NCBI RefSeq assembly: GCF_023242315.1
Contig: NZ_JALLIY010000030.1
Span: forward strand, 1 to 51,056
Origin: Pseudomonas sp. MWU13-2105
GTDB lineage: Bacteria; Pseudomonadota; Gammaproteobacteria; Pseudomonadales; Pseudomonadaceae
Direction: 5' to 3'
Length of the DNA stretch: 51,056 nt
How positions within the stretch are numbered: the stretch's first letter is position 1; every line of letters starts with the position of its first letter. A model generated the notes under the pieces. The model made no database searches, was not told where the DNA came from, and was given only the letters and a program-made list of their open reading frames with translations. Below, one piece after another: positions 26,891-35,357 of the stretch. The position numbers and the translations under genes were made by a program.

Positions 26891-27616
26891 TCAGCTTGGG
26901 ATGGCGACCAGGCTCAGCAATTGCCCGTCGTGCACGCCGAACTGTGCCTGCAGTTGCGTGCCGTTGCACCATTCACTGGACAAGTCGGTCAGTAGGCGCA
27001 GGCGCACCTGGCCACTGATATCCCACTCGAGCACTTCGGCATGCTCGAAATAAAAGCGTTTGCGCACCAGCGGATAGAGCGCCTTGAACAGGCTTTCCTT
27101 GACCGAGAAGGTCAGGGTCACCAGCAGCGCGATCTGCTCGCTGGAGCCCGCGGCCATGCGTTGCAGCTCGGCCGGGATGAGGATTTCGCCGGCCAGGCGC
27201 TCGGCCCGTTCACTGCTCAGCAGCTCTTCCAGGTCCATGCCCAGGCCTTGCCAATGGCGTTTTGGGGCGACGATGGCGGCGGCCCGACCGCTGCCGTGGG
27301 TGATCGAACCGCTGACATGGGCCGGCCAGATGGGCGCGCGGTCTTCACCGATGGCCGGCACGCTGTCGGTACCGTCCAGTTGCCGCAGGGCCGCGCGGGC
27401 ACAGAGGCGCCCGGCGAGGAATTCGGCTTGGCGCTTGGCTACAGAGCGTTGAATGCTCGCCGGCGGGTCGATGCGGCTGCGCTGGAAATCGTCCGCGACG
27501 AGCTGCGCTGGGTTGAACCGGGTGCTGAGCAAGACGCAATGCGGCACGCCCTCGGGCAACGGCCAGCGGGCGTCGAGGGGCGTGCAGCAGGCGGGCAGGG
27601 CAGGAAGGCTGTTCAT
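26891..27616 (-). CDS. pcpS: 4'-phosphopantetheinyl transferase (PcpS/EntD-Sfp type)
   Basis: Transfers the phosphopantetheine arm of CoA onto carrier proteins of fatty acid, siderophore and lipopeptide synthesis; 241 aa from the ATG at 27616. The P2 motif GMDLEELL (metal-binding acids) and the P3 motif FSVKESLFKALYP are both intact, with SGSITHGSGRAAAI in front. Pseudomonads often rely on one broad enzyme of this type, and the order next to a dienelactone hydrolase-like gene matches P. aeruginosa pcpS. The downstream stop lies against a large palindrome. An upstream TTG (27652) overlapping the hydrolase stop is less likely as start. Confidence 0.9.
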   Translation of the reverse strand: MNSLPALPACCTPLDARWPLPEGVPHCVLLSTRFNPAQLVADDFQRSRIDPPASIQRSVAKRQAEFLAGRLCARAALRQLDGTDSVPAIGEDRAPIWPAHVSGSITHGSGRAAAIVAPKRHWQGLGMDLEELLSSERAERLAGEILIPAELQRMAAGSSEQIALLVTLTFSVKESLFKALYPLVRKRFYFEHAEVLEWDISGQVRLRLLTDLSSEWCNGTQLQAQFGVHDGQLLSLVAIPS

Positions 27617-27644
27617 GCCCGGTATTTTGCCGGGCAAGCTGGGA

Positions 27645-28436
27645 TCAGCCAAAGATTTTCTTCAGGAACGCCTGCATATCCGCCCATGAGCTTTCATCGG
27701 CGGCCTTGTTGTAGCCGATATCCGGGCCACCATGCTCGCCGTGGCTCAGGCGATCCGCGTCCGGGTTGGTGAAGCCGTGCTTGGCGCCTGCCAGGCTGAC
27801 GAAGCGGTAGTCGGCGCCGGCCTTGTCCATTTCCGCCTTGAATGCGCTGACGTTTTCCGGTGTGACCATGCTGTCCTTGGCGCCATGCTCCACCAGGATC
27901 TTCGCCTTGACGCTGCCCGGCGTGGCCGGTGTGTTGGTCGCCAGGGCGCCATGGAAGCTGACCACGCCGGCCAGCGGCACGCCCTGGCGCGCGGCGTTGA
28001 GGACCACGCCACCGCCGAAGCAATAGCCAATCGCGGCGAGTTTGCCCGGGTCGGTCTGCGGCTGCTTTTTCAGCAGGTCGAGCCCGGCCTGGAAGCGCGC
28101 GCTGGAGGCCGTGCTGTCGCGGCTCGCGGCCTGCATGAAGGCCATGGCGTCTTTCGGGTGTTCGGTGTTCTTGCCCTCGCCATACATGTCGATGGCCAGG
28201 GCGCTGTAACCGAGGGCGGCGAGGTCGCGGGCGCGGCGCTTGGCATAGTCATTGAGGCCCCACCACTCGTGCACCACCACCACGCCTGGCCGGGCACCCT
28301 TGATCGCGTCATCATAGGCCAGGTAGCCGATCATCCGCGTGCCGTCGGGGCTCTGGTAGGGGAGGGTCCGGGTCTTGATCTCAGCCTGGGACAGCGTGCT
28401 CAGGGTGAGTAGAAAAACAGCCAGTAGCAGTCGCAT
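27645..28436 (-). CDS. exported dienelactone hydrolase family protein
   Basis: Alpha/beta hydrolase of 263 aa with a signal peptide (MRLLLAVFLLTLSTLSQA). The catalytic triad of the DLH family is visible: nucleophile C139 in IGYCFGGG, D188 in HGAKDS and H220 in AKHGF. The VVHEWWGLNDYAKRRARDLA segment is also conserved. The ATG at 28436 has GGAGAA upstream and starts the signal peptide; longer starts run into the phoP promoter region. The substrate is unknown; the export signal makes a role in chloroaromatic breakdown unlikely. It overlaps or abuts pcpS on minus. Confidence 0.88.
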   Translation of the reverse strand: MRLLLAVFLLTLSTLSQAEIKTRTLPYQSPDGTRMIGYLAYDDAIKGARPGVVVVHEWWGLNDYAKRRARDLAALGYSALAIDMYGEGKNTEHPKDAMAFMQAASRDSTASSARFQAGLDLLKKQPQTDPGKLAAIGYCFGGGVVLNAARQGVPLAGVVSFHGALATNTPATPGSVKAKILVEHGAKDSMVTPENVSAFKAEMDKAGADYRFVSLAGAKHGFTNPDADRLSHGEHGGPDIGYNKAADESSWADMQAFLKKIFG

Positions 28437-28489
28437 CGCAGGTTCTCCAGCAAAAAAGACAATACCGACCAAGCCTAGTCGATCCAATG

Positions 28490-28506
28490 TGTTCAGGGGG
28501 AGTTCA
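28490..28506 (+). promoter_or_regulatory. candidate PhoP box before phoP
   Basis: TGTTCA-GGGGG-AGTTCA is a direct hexamer repeat with the 5-bp spacer of the PhoP box ((T/G)GTTTA-N5-(T/G)GTTTA), with 5 and 4 of 6 matches. It lies about 140 bp before phoP, so autoregulation is possible. A further TGTTTA half-site is at 28514-28519. The gap 28437-28644 holds no gene. Confidence 0.45.
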
Positions 28507-28644
28507 GGGCTACCTGTTTACTCTGTATCAATGATGATGCGCGAATCTGCCGCTGGCTGGCCGGCCGTGTCTTTCATGAAACACTTTGGTGGAACTGAGT
28601 TACCGTTATGGGCGAAGCGATGCCGGTAGCGTTGGGAGAGCACT

Positions 28645-29322
28645 ATGAAATTGCTGGTGGTAGAAGACGAGGCGTTGTTGCGCCATCACTTGCAGACCCG
28701 CTTGAGTGACAGTGGTCATGTGGTCGAGGCGGTGGGCAATGCCGAGGAGGCGCTGTACCAGACCGAGCAGTTCCATCATGACCTGGCGGTGATCGATCTC
28801 GGCCTGCCGGGCATGGGCGGCCTGGACCTGATCCGCCAGCTGCGCTCGCGCGGCAAGGTCTTCCCGATCCTGATCCTCACCGCGCGCGGCAACTGGCAGG
28901 ACAAGGTCGAAGGTCTGGCCGCCGGTGCCGACGACTATCTGGTCAAGCCCTTCCAGTTCGAGGAACTGGAAGCGCGGATGAATGCCTTGCTGCGGCGTTC
29001 CAGCGGTTTCACCCAGTCGACCATTACCGCCGGCCCCCTGCTGCTGGACCTCAATCGCAAGCAGGCCTCCCTCGACGAGCAACCCCTGGCCCTGACCGCT
29101 TATGAATACCGGATTCTCGAATACCTGATGCGGCATCACCAGCAGGTGGTGGCCAAGGACCGCCTGATGGAACAGCTGTACCCGGACGATGACGAGCGTG
29201 ATCCGAATGTGATCGAAGTGCTGGTCGGGCGCTTGCGGCGCAAGCTGGAAGGGCCGGTCGGGTTCAAGCCGATCGACACCGTGCGAGGCCTGGGCTACCT
29301 GTTCAACGAGCGCTGCCGGTGA
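28645..29322 (+). CDS. phoP: two-component response regulator PhoP
   Basis: OmpR-family regulator of 225 aa responding to low Mg2+ through PhoQ; in Pseudomonas it controls lipid A modification and polymyxin resistance. The receiver has ED pairs at 7-9 and phosphoacceptor D51 in LAVIDLGLPGMGG; ILTARGNWQDKVEGLAAGADDYLVKPFQFEELEAR is nearly identical to P. aeruginosa PhoP as I recall it. The winged-helix half ends RGLGYLFNERCR. GGGAGAG stands before the ATG. In P. aeruginosa oprH precedes phoP; here a divergent hydrolase gene does. Confidence 0.96.
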   Translation: MKLLVVEDEALLRHHLQTRLSDSGHVVEAVGNAEEALYQTEQFHHDLAVIDLGLPGMGGLDLIRQLRSRGKVFPILILTARGNWQDKVEGLAAGADDYLVKPFQFEELEARMNALLRRSSGFTQSTITAGPLLLDLNRKQASLDEQPLALTAYEYRILEYLMRHHQQVVAKDRLMEQLYPDDDERDPNVIEVLVGRLRRKLEGPVGFKPIDTVRGLGYLFNERCR

Positions 29323-30665
29323 TTCGTTCGCTGCGGGTGCGGCTGATGCTGGCCGCCACCCTCCTGGCGATATTGTTCATGCTGGCCTTGCTGCCGGCGA
29401 TGCAGGGGGCCTTCAGCCTGGCGTTGCAGGACTCCATCGAGCAACGCCTGGCCTCGGACGTGACCACGCTGATTTCCGCGGCGCGCATCGAAAAACAGAA
29501 GCTGCAGATGCCCGATCTGCTCCCCGACGAGAAATTCAACCTGCCCGACAGCCGCCTGCTGGGTTATATCTTTGACCGCGAGGGGCGGCTGGTCTGGCGT
29601 TCGCGGGCGACCCAGGAAGAACACATCAATTACCGCCCGCGTTATGACGGGCGCGGCAATGAGTTCGCGAAAATCCGCGAGGACAACGGCAACGAATTCT
29701 TCGTCTACGACGTGGAGGTCAAGTTGCTCGGCGGCAAGAGCGCCGCCTACAGCTTTGTCGCCTTGCAGCCGATGCGCGAATACAACATGACCCTGGCCGG
29801 CCTGCGGGAAAAACTCTACCTGGGCTTCGGCGCGGCGTTGTCCGTGCTGCTGGCCCTGCTCTGGCTCGGCCTGACTTGGGGCCTGCGTGCCCTGCGCCGG
29901 TTGAGTCAGGAACTGGACCAGATCGAGAGCGGCGAGTTGGAAAGCCTCAGCGAGGAGCATCCGCGGGAACTGCTGCGCCTGACCGGCTCCCTCAACCGCC
30001 TGCTGCGCAGCGAGCGCGAACAGCGCAGCCGTTATCGCGATTCCCTGGACGATCTGGCCCACAGCCTGAAAACCCCCCTGGCGGTGCTGCAAGGGGTCAG
30101 CGAAGGCATGGCGCAGCGGCCCCAGGATCGCGAACAGGCCAGGGTCCTGCAGAGCCAGATCGAACGCATGAACCAGCAGATCAGCTACCAGTTGCAGCGC
30201 GCCAGCCTGCGCAAGAGCGGCCTGGTCCGGCATCAGGTCGAGTTACGCCCGGTGCTCGACAGCCTGTGCAGCACGCTGGACAAGGTTTATCGCGACAAAC
30301 AGGTCTCGGTGGTCATCGACGTGCCGCAATTCAGCCATGTGCCCATCGAGCAGGGCGCCTTGTTGGAACTGCTCGGCAATCTGCTCGAGAACGCCTACCG
30401 GTTGTGCCTGAGCCAGGTGCGGGTCAGCCTGCGCCGGGGCTTGCAGGGCATCGAGGTGTATGTCGAGGACGATGGGCCGGGGGTCCCGCCGGACCAGCGT
30501 GCACGGATTCTGCAGCGCGGTGAGCGCCTGGACCGCCAGCACCCCGGCCAGGGCATCGGCCTGGCGGTGGTCCAGGACATTATCCAGAGTTACGACGCCG
30601 AGATGACCCTGGGCGATTCGACCCTGGGTGGCGCATCCTTCCGCATTCATTTCCCGCCACAATAA
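29319..30665 (+). CDS. phoQ: sensor histidine kinase PhoQ
   Basis: Inner-membrane Mg2+-sensing kinase of 448 aa. Membrane helices lie at about 7-27 and 165-187; the periplasmic sensor between them is rich in charged residues. Kinase motifs are SLDDLAHSLKTPLAVL (phosphoacceptor histidine), N-box LLGNLLENAYRLC, DDGPGVP and GQGIGLAVVQDI. The GTG start overlaps the phoP stop (GTGA). The pairing and identity with PhoP's partner are secure. Confidence 0.95.
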   Translation: MIRSLRVRLMLAATLLAILFMLALLPAMQGAFSLALQDSIEQRLASDVTTLISAARIEKQKLQMPDLLPDEKFNLPDSRLLGYIFDREGRLVWRSRATQEEHINYRPRYDGRGNEFAKIREDNGNEFFVYDVEVKLLGGKSAAYSFVALQPMREYNMTLAGLREKLYLGFGAALSVLLALLWLGLTWGLRALRRLSQELDQIESGELESLSEEHPRELLRLTGSLNRLLRSEREQRSRYRDSLDDLAHSLKTPLAVLQGVSEGMAQRPQDREQARVLQSQIERMNQQISYQLQRASLRKSGLVRHQVELRPVLDSLCSTLDKVYRDKQVSVVIDVPQFSHVPIEQGALLELLGNLLENAYRLCLSQVRVSLRRGLQGIEVYVEDDGPGVPPDQRARILQRGERLDRQHPGQGIGLAVVQDIIQSYDAEMTLGDSTLGGASFRIHFPPQ

Positions 30666-30680
30666 CCGTCGGGGCCGTTT

Positions 30681-31679
30681 CTACAGTTCCTGGGCCCGAT
30701 AGGCGCCGGGGGTCAGGCCGGTCCACTTCTTGAAGGCCCGGTGAAAGGCCGAGGGTTCGGAAAAACCCAGCTGTTCGGCGAGCTGTTGCAACGACAGTTC
30801 GCTACGGCCGAGGTGGTAGATGGCGATGTCCCGCCGCAATTGATCCTTGAGCTCCTGAAAACTCGTGCCTTCCTCGCGCAAATGCCGGCGCAGGGTCTGC
30901 GGGCTGCTATGCAGATGCTGGGCGACGGCTTCCAGGTCCGGCCAGCGACTGGCATCCCGACTGAGCAGGCGCCGCAGCTGGCTGCTCAGGCTGTCGCCGT
31001 CGTCGGGGCGGGCCAGCAGGTCGGCGGGCGCGCGCCCAAGGAACTGCTTGAGCGTGCGTTCGTCCTGCTGCAACGGCATGCCCAGGTACCGGCTGCTGAA
31101 CAGCAGGCTGCTGCTGGCGGCGTCGAAGGTCAGCGGGCAAGGAAACAGCAGGTCGTATTCACTGGCATGCCCGGGCCTCGGGTAGGCGAAGCTCGCTTCG
31201 AGCAGGCGAATGCGCTGGCCGATCAGCCAGCTGGCCAGGCGGTGCCAGATCACCAGCAGGCACTCGCTGAGAAAGTGATCCGGGTCCCACAGGTTCGATG
31301 CGTCCAGGCTCAGGCGCACGCAGTCGCCTTCACGAGCAAGCCGCAGGCGCGGCGCATCGGGAAACAGGCTGTAGAACAGCAGGCCGCGGTTCAGGGCTTT
31401 TTCCAGCGTCGTGCAATGAATCAGCGCATGCATCATCATGGCGAAGGTGCCGCGCTGGCAGCGGCCCTGGCCGAACCCCAGGTATTCGTCGTCCAGCTCC
31501 CGCCAGAGCCCTTGCAGCAACTGGGTGAACTGCTCCGGCGCCAGGCGTGCCCGCGGTTCGTCGAGCCACTGCGCGGCGATGCCCAGCCGTTGCAGCAGTG
31601 GCGCACAGTCGTGACCCTGGCGACGTGCCCCTTCCAGGGCGGCGCGGGCGAAATGGCTGGCGATGCTGCGTTCACGCAT
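30681..31679 (-). CDS. AraC-family transcriptional regulator
   Basis: Regulator of 332 aa with an N-terminal arabinose-binding-type domain (about 15-200) and a C-terminal AraC double helix-turn-helix (about 225-330: SLSSQLRRLLSR ... SPQTLRRHLREEGTSFQELKDQLRRDIA and LSLQQLAEQLGFSEPSAFHRAFKKWTGLTPGAYR). It is divergent from dctA with a 333-bp gap, and it converges on phoQ, 15 bp between stops. A role in dctA control is possible, but dctA's sigma-54 promoter would need an enhancer-binding activator (DctD), which this is not. The effector is unknown. Confidence 0.9.
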   Translation of the reverse strand: MRERSIASHFARAALEGARRQGHDCAPLLQRLGIAAQWLDEPRARLAPEQFTQLLQGLWRELDDEYLGFGQGRCQRGTFAMMMHALIHCTTLEKALNRGLLFYSLFPDAPRLRLAREGDCVRLSLDASNLWDPDHFLSECLLVIWHRLASWLIGQRIRLLEASFAYPRPGHASEYDLLFPCPLTFDAASSSLLFSSRYLGMPLQQDERTLKQFLGRAPADLLARPDDGDSLSSQLRRLLSRDASRWPDLEAVAQHLHSSPQTLRRHLREEGTSFQELKDQLRRDIAIYHLGRSELSLQQLAEQLGFSEPSAFHRAFKKWTGLTPGAYRAQEL

Positions 31680-31736
31680 GGGGCGGTTCCGTCCATTGAG
31701 TGGTCGATGTTAGTCACGGAACTGACGCCGGGACAA

Positions 31737-31791
31737 GGCGGATATCCGCCAAATCCTCGGGTGCTTTGGGGTGGATGGGCGGAAAACCGCC
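31737..31791. promoter_or_regulatory. paired GGCGG-N4-CCGCC palindromes upstream of dctA
   Basis: Two palindromes, GGCGGATATCCGCC (31737-31750) and GGCGGAAAACCGCC (31778-31791), have the same arms and start 41 bp apart, close to four helical turns. They lie about 80-135 bp upstream of the dctA -24/-12 promoter, the usual place for enhancer sites of a sigma-54 activator such as DctD. They are also 58-112 bp from the AraC-family start. Confidence 0.65.
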
Positions 31792-31869
31792 ATCTATGCT
31801 GTAGGGGGGATGGCGCGATAAACCCCGCCAGGCATGATGGCTAAAGGCTTTGCCGCTATTCTGCAAAAG

Positions 31870-31884
31870 TGGCACGAGCTTTGC
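31870..31884 (+). promoter_or_regulatory. sigma-54 promoter of dctA
   Basis: TGGCACGAGCTTTGC is a perfect match to TGGCACG-N4-TTGC. The start point would be near 31896, giving a leader of about 117 bases. DctB/DctD-RpoN control of dctA is known in Pseudomonas and Rhizobium. Confidence 0.92.
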
Positions 31885-31916
31885 GAAGAGTAAGAGGTCT
31901 GCCCACGCAGTTCGAC

Positions 31917-31947
31917 AAACAACAAAAATCCCTCCGGTGCAGGAGGG
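31917..31947 (+). promoter_or_regulatory. CA-rich motif and hairpin in the dctA leader
   Basis: AAACAACAAAAA (31917-31928) fits the Hfq/Crc catabolite-repression motif AANAANAA. Directly after it CCCTCC (31930-31935) pairs with GGAGGG (31942-31947) around GGTGCA. The motif is about 85 bases before the start codon, farther than in most Crc targets. Confidence 0.45.
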
Positions 31948-32012
31948 TTCGTGCTTCAGGTCCCATGACCGCTGATGGATAACGGGCGTGTGATCTCTTG
32001 AGGAACTTTGCA

Positions 32013-33344
32013 ATGACGACTCGTCAGCCACTGTACAAATCCCTGTATTTCCAGGTGATCGTAGCCATCGCTATCGGCATCCTGCTCGGCCATTTCTACC
32101 CACAGACCGCCGTGGCCCTCAAGCCACTGGGTGACGGCTTCATCAAACTGATCAAAATGGTCATTGCCCCGATCATCTTCTGCACCGTTGTCAGCGGCAT
32201 CGCCGGCATGCAGAGCATGAAAGCGGTCGGCAAGACCGGCGGCTATGCGCTGATGTACTTCGAAGTGGTTTCCACCATCGCCCTGCTGATCGGCCTGGTC
32301 GTGGTCAACGTCATCCAGCCGGGTAACGGCATGCACATCGACGTGGCCACCCTGGACGCTTCAAAAGTCGCCGCCTACGTCACCGCGGGTGCGGACCAGA
32401 GCGTGGTTGGCTTCATCCTGAACGTGATCCCGAACACCATCGTCGGTGCCTTCGCCAACGGCGATATCCTGCAAGTGCTGATGTTCTCGGTGATCTTCGG
32501 TTTTGCCCTGCATCGCCTGGGTGCCTACGGCAAGCCGGTGCTGGACTTCATCGATCGTTTCGCCCACGTGATGTTCAACATCATCAACATGATCATGAAG
32601 CTGGCGCCCCTCGGTGCGCTGGGTGCCATGGCCTTCACCATCGGCGCCTACGGCGTGAGCTCCCTGGTGCAACTCGGCCAGTTGATGATCTGCTTCTACA
32701 TCACCTGCATCCTGTTCGTGGTGGTGGTGCTGGGTGCCATCTGCCGTGCCCACGGCTTCAGCGTGTTGAAACTGATTCGCTACATCCGTGAAGAGCTGCT
32801 GATCGTACTGGGGACTTCCTCCTCGGAATCGGCCCTGCCACGCATGCTGATCAAGATGGAACGCCTGGGCGCGAAGAAATCGGTAGTCGGCCTGGTCATC
32901 CCGACCGGTTACTCCTTCAACCTCGACGGTACCTCGATCTACCTGACCATGGCGGCCGTGTTCATCGCCCAGGCGACCGACACCCACATGGACATCACCC
33001 ACCAGATCACCCTGCTGCTGGTGCTGCTGCTGTCCTCCAAAGGCGCCGCGGGCGTGACCGGTAGTGGCTTCATCGTCCTGGCGGCGACCTTGTCGGCCGT
33101 AGGTCACCTGCCGGTGGCCGGCCTGGCACTGATTCTCGGTATCGACCGCTTCATGTCCGAAGCCCGCGCCCTGACCAACCTGGTGGGCAACGCCGTGGCG
33201 ACCCTGGTGGTCGCCAAGTGGGTCAAGGAACTGGACGAAGACAAGCTGCACACCGAACTGGCTTCCGGTGGTCGTGGCATTGAAGACGAACGCGTAGAGG
33301 ACGACCTGGGCGTAGCCGAAGGCCCGGCGCCAAGCGTCAAGTAA
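32013..33344 (+). CDS. dctA: C4-dicarboxylate transporter DctA
   Basis: Inner-membrane proton or sodium symporter (DAACS family) for succinate, fumarate and malate; 443 aa. Family signatures are FIKLIKMVIAPIIFCTVVSGIAGM, the serine-rich hairpin TSSSESALPRMLIKM, the GYSFNLDGTSIYLTMAAVFIAQA segment and LSSKGAAGVTGSGFIVLAATL. The ATG at 32013 has AGGA eight bases upstream; a TTG five codons earlier includes that site and is rejected. It is preceded by a sigma-54 promoter and followed by its own terminator, so it is monocistronic. The dctB/dctD genes are not in the window. Confidence 0.96.
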   Translation: MTTRQPLYKSLYFQVIVAIAIGILLGHFYPQTAVALKPLGDGFIKLIKMVIAPIIFCTVVSGIAGMQSMKAVGKTGGYALMYFEVVSTIALLIGLVVVNVIQPGNGMHIDVATLDASKVAAYVTAGADQSVVGFILNVIPNTIVGAFANGDILQVLMFSVIFGFALHRLGAYGKPVLDFIDRFAHVMFNIINMIMKLAPLGALGAMAFTIGAYGVSSLVQLGQLMICFYITCILFVVVVLGAICRAHGFSVLKLIRYIREELLIVLGTSSSESALPRMLIKMERLGAKKSVVGLVIPTGYSFNLDGTSIYLTMAAVFIAQATDTHMDITHQITLLLVLLLSSKGAAGVTGSGFIVLAATLSAVGHLPVAGLALILGIDRFMSEARALTNLVGNAVATLVVAKWVKELDEDKLHTELASGGRGIEDERVEDDLGVAEGPAPSVK

Positions 33345-33361
33345 GCTTCAGCGGTCATCAG

Positions 33362-33388
33362 AAAACCCATCTACGGATGGGTTTTTTT
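33362..33388 (+). terminator. terminator after dctA
   Basis: CCCATC pairs with GATGGG around TACG, with A run before and seven T after. It lies 17 bp past the stop. Confidence 0.92.
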
Positions 33389-33490
33389 ATGCCTGGGCAT
33401 TTATGTCAGGAGCGCTGAGCGTTGGAGTGCTTGCCGCCGGAGGGTGGGCTGCCTACCCTGGAGCCTGTCGATCTGGAAGATGGAAAGCCC

Positions 33491-34672
33491 ATGCACGGTC
33501 CGCTGGCATCACTCAAGGTACTGGATTTCTCGACACTGTTGCCGGGGCCGTTTGCCTCGCTGTTGCTGGCGGATATGGGCGCCGCGGTACTGCGTATCGA
33601 GTCACCCGTGCGCCCGGACCTGTTGCGGGTATGGCCGCCCCACGACGGCGACGTTTCCGCCAGCCATGCCTGGCTCAACCGCAACAAGCGCAGCCTGGCC
33701 CTGGACTTGAAGCAGGCGCAGGCGGTGGCGGTGATCCATGAGCTGGTGCGCGAGCATGACATCGTCCTGGAGCAGTTTCGCCCCGGGGTGATGGACCGGC
33801 TGGGCCTGGGCTATGAAGCCCTGAAGGCGATCAACCCACGGCTGATCTACGTGTCGATCACCGGCTACGGCCAGACCGGCCCCTACCGTGATCGTGCCGG
33901 CCATGACATCAACTACCTGGCGTTGTCGGGGCTGGCCAGCTACACCGGGCGTCGGGAAGGCGGGCCGTTGCCCCTGGCGATGCAGGTGGCGGATGTGGCG
34001 GGCGGTTCGCTGCATGGGGTGGTCGGCTTGCTGGCGGCGGTGATCGCCCGGCAGCAGACGGGGTTGGGGCAGTACGTCGATGTCAGCATGACCGACTGCG
34101 TCTTCAGCCTTAATGCCATGGCCGGGGCCGGTTTTCTCGCTTGCGGGGTCGCGCCTGCGCCCGAGGGGCAGATGCTCAATGGCGGCAGTTTCTACGACTA
34201 TTACCGGAGCCGGGATGGGCGTTGGTTTGCCGTAGGGAGCCTGGAGCCGGCGTTTGTGCGGCAGTTGTGCGGGGCCTTGGGGCGAGCGGAACTGGCGGCT
34301 CAAGGGCTGTCGTCCGAGCCGGGGACGCAACAGGCGTTGAAGGAGGCGTTGCAGATCGAGTTCGAAAAGCGTGATTTCGCTGAGCTGTGCGCGTTGTTTG
34401 CCGGGCTGGATGCCTGCGTCGAGCCGGTACTCAGCCTGGGCGAGGCGGTCGAGCATCCACAGTTGCAGGCCCGAGAGGTGGTGGTGCAGGTGCCGCGCGG
34501 CGATGGTAGTACGCAGGCGCAGATGGCCTGTCCGTTGAAGTTTTCCCAGGGCTTGCCGCCGCCCAGGCATATTGGCGCACGGTTGGGCGAACATGCTGAT
34601 GAGGTGTTACGCGAACTGGGCTACAGCGAAGAGCGCATAGCGGTGTTACGAGAGGCGGGTGTCATAGCCTGA
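33491..34672 (+). CDS. CaiB/BaiF family CoA-transferase
   Basis: Family III CoA-transferase of 393 aa, the group of formyl-CoA transferase, carnitine CoA-transferase and alpha-methylacyl-CoA racemase. The start LASLKVLDFSTLLPGPFASLLLADMGAAVLRIE is classic; the catalytic aspartate is in GHDINYLALSG; LDLKQ and QYVDVSMTDCV are also conserved. The ATG at 33491 has GGAAAG upstream; a longer in-frame start would add a non-conserved 23 residues. It stands alone between dctA and sprT, so the acyl group is unknown. The length and the racemase-like ending suggest a racemase or transferase of branched acyl-CoA. Confidence 0.88.
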   Translation: MHGPLASLKVLDFSTLLPGPFASLLLADMGAAVLRIESPVRPDLLRVWPPHDGDVSASHAWLNRNKRSLALDLKQAQAVAVIHELVREHDIVLEQFRPGVMDRLGLGYEALKAINPRLIYVSITGYGQTGPYRDRAGHDINYLALSGLASYTGRREGGPLPLAMQVADVAGGSLHGVVGLLAAVIARQQTGLGQYVDVSMTDCVFSLNAMAGAGFLACGVAPAPEGQMLNGGSFYDYYRSRDGRWFAVGSLEPAFVRQLCGALGRAELAAQGLSSEPGTQQALKEALQIEFEKRDFAELCALFAGLDACVEPVLSLGEAVEHPQLQAREVVVQVPRGDGSTQAQMACPLKFSQGLPPPRHIGARLGEHADEVLRELGYSEERIAVLREAGVIA

Positions 34673-34728
34673 TGTAGTGGCGCCTGTTCCATCGCTTTCG
34701 CGGGCAAGGCCGGCATCGCTTGGAAAAC

Positions 34729-35223
34729 TTACTCCACTCGCATTTCACCGCTGAACACCAAGGTGTTTCGGCAGCGCCGGCACAGATAACGTCGCCCCTC
34801 GCCCACCAGCCGGTGACGCTGGCCGGAAAACGCAAAATCACTGTCGGCGCATGGGCAGCGGTAGATATAGCGCGTCATGCGACGGCGCTGGACTTCATAG
34901 GTGTGGCAGCGATTGGGCGGTAGTTCGTAGACCCCGCGCATGATCAACTGCCATTCCTCGCCATGGGGCTGGATACGTTCGCCGAACAATTGATGGGCGA
35001 TCAGGTGCGCGACCTCGTGGGCCACGGTCTGCTTGAGGAAATCTTCGCGATTTTCCCGGTACAACTGCGGATTGAAGCGCAGCAGGTTTTCATGCAGATG
35101 CGCCACGCCAGCTTTCTGGCCGCGCAGCTTGAGGCTGACCACTGGACGCTTGAAAGGGCGTTTGAAAAAGGATTCGGCTTGTTGGAAACAGTCTTCGACG
35201 CGGGTCTTGAGTTGCTCGGGCAT
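34729..35223 (-). CDS. sprT: SprT-family zinc metalloprotease-like protein
   Basis: Protein of 164 aa with the zinc-protease motif HEVAH at 69-73 within VAHEVAHLIAHQLFG and a C-terminal zinc-ribbon formed by C123/C125 and C148/C151 (CPCADS, CRRCRN). SprT-domain proteins resemble the eukaryotic DNA-protein-crosslink protease Spartan; the bacterial role is not settled. An earlier cysteine, C106 in NRCHTY, is also conserved-looking. It stands alone on minus. Confidence 0.88.
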   Translation of the reverse strand: MPEQLKTRVEDCFQQAESFFKRPFKRPVVSLKLRGQKAGVAHLHENLLRFNPQLYRENREDFLKQTVAHEVAHLIAHQLFGERIQPHGEEWQLIMRGVYELPPNRCHTYEVQRRRMTRYIYRCPCADSDFAFSGQRHRLVGEGRRYLCRRCRNTLVFSGEMRVE

Positions 35224-35306
35224 GCTGTACGGATCTCCAGAGAGGCGAGTATGCCGTAAACCCGGGGATTTCCGAATCCGCCAGGCGCCGAATGGTCGTG
35301 GCGCGT

Positions 35307-35329
35307 TAAAAGGCCGCCTTGCGGCGGCC
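35307..35329 (-). terminator. terminator after the Yip1-family gene
   Basis: GGCCGCC pairs with GGCGGCC around TTGC, followed on minus by TTTTAA. It lies about 30 bp past the Yip1 stop. Confidence 0.85.
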
Positions 35330-35357
35330 CGTGTTGGCAGTTATGGCTTTGTTTTAT

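Noticed and set aside
31680..32012. the AraC regulator as the activator of dctA
   Set aside because: A sigma-54 promoter needs an AAA+ enhancer-binding protein; the AraC-family protein has no such domain, so direct activation is unlikely.
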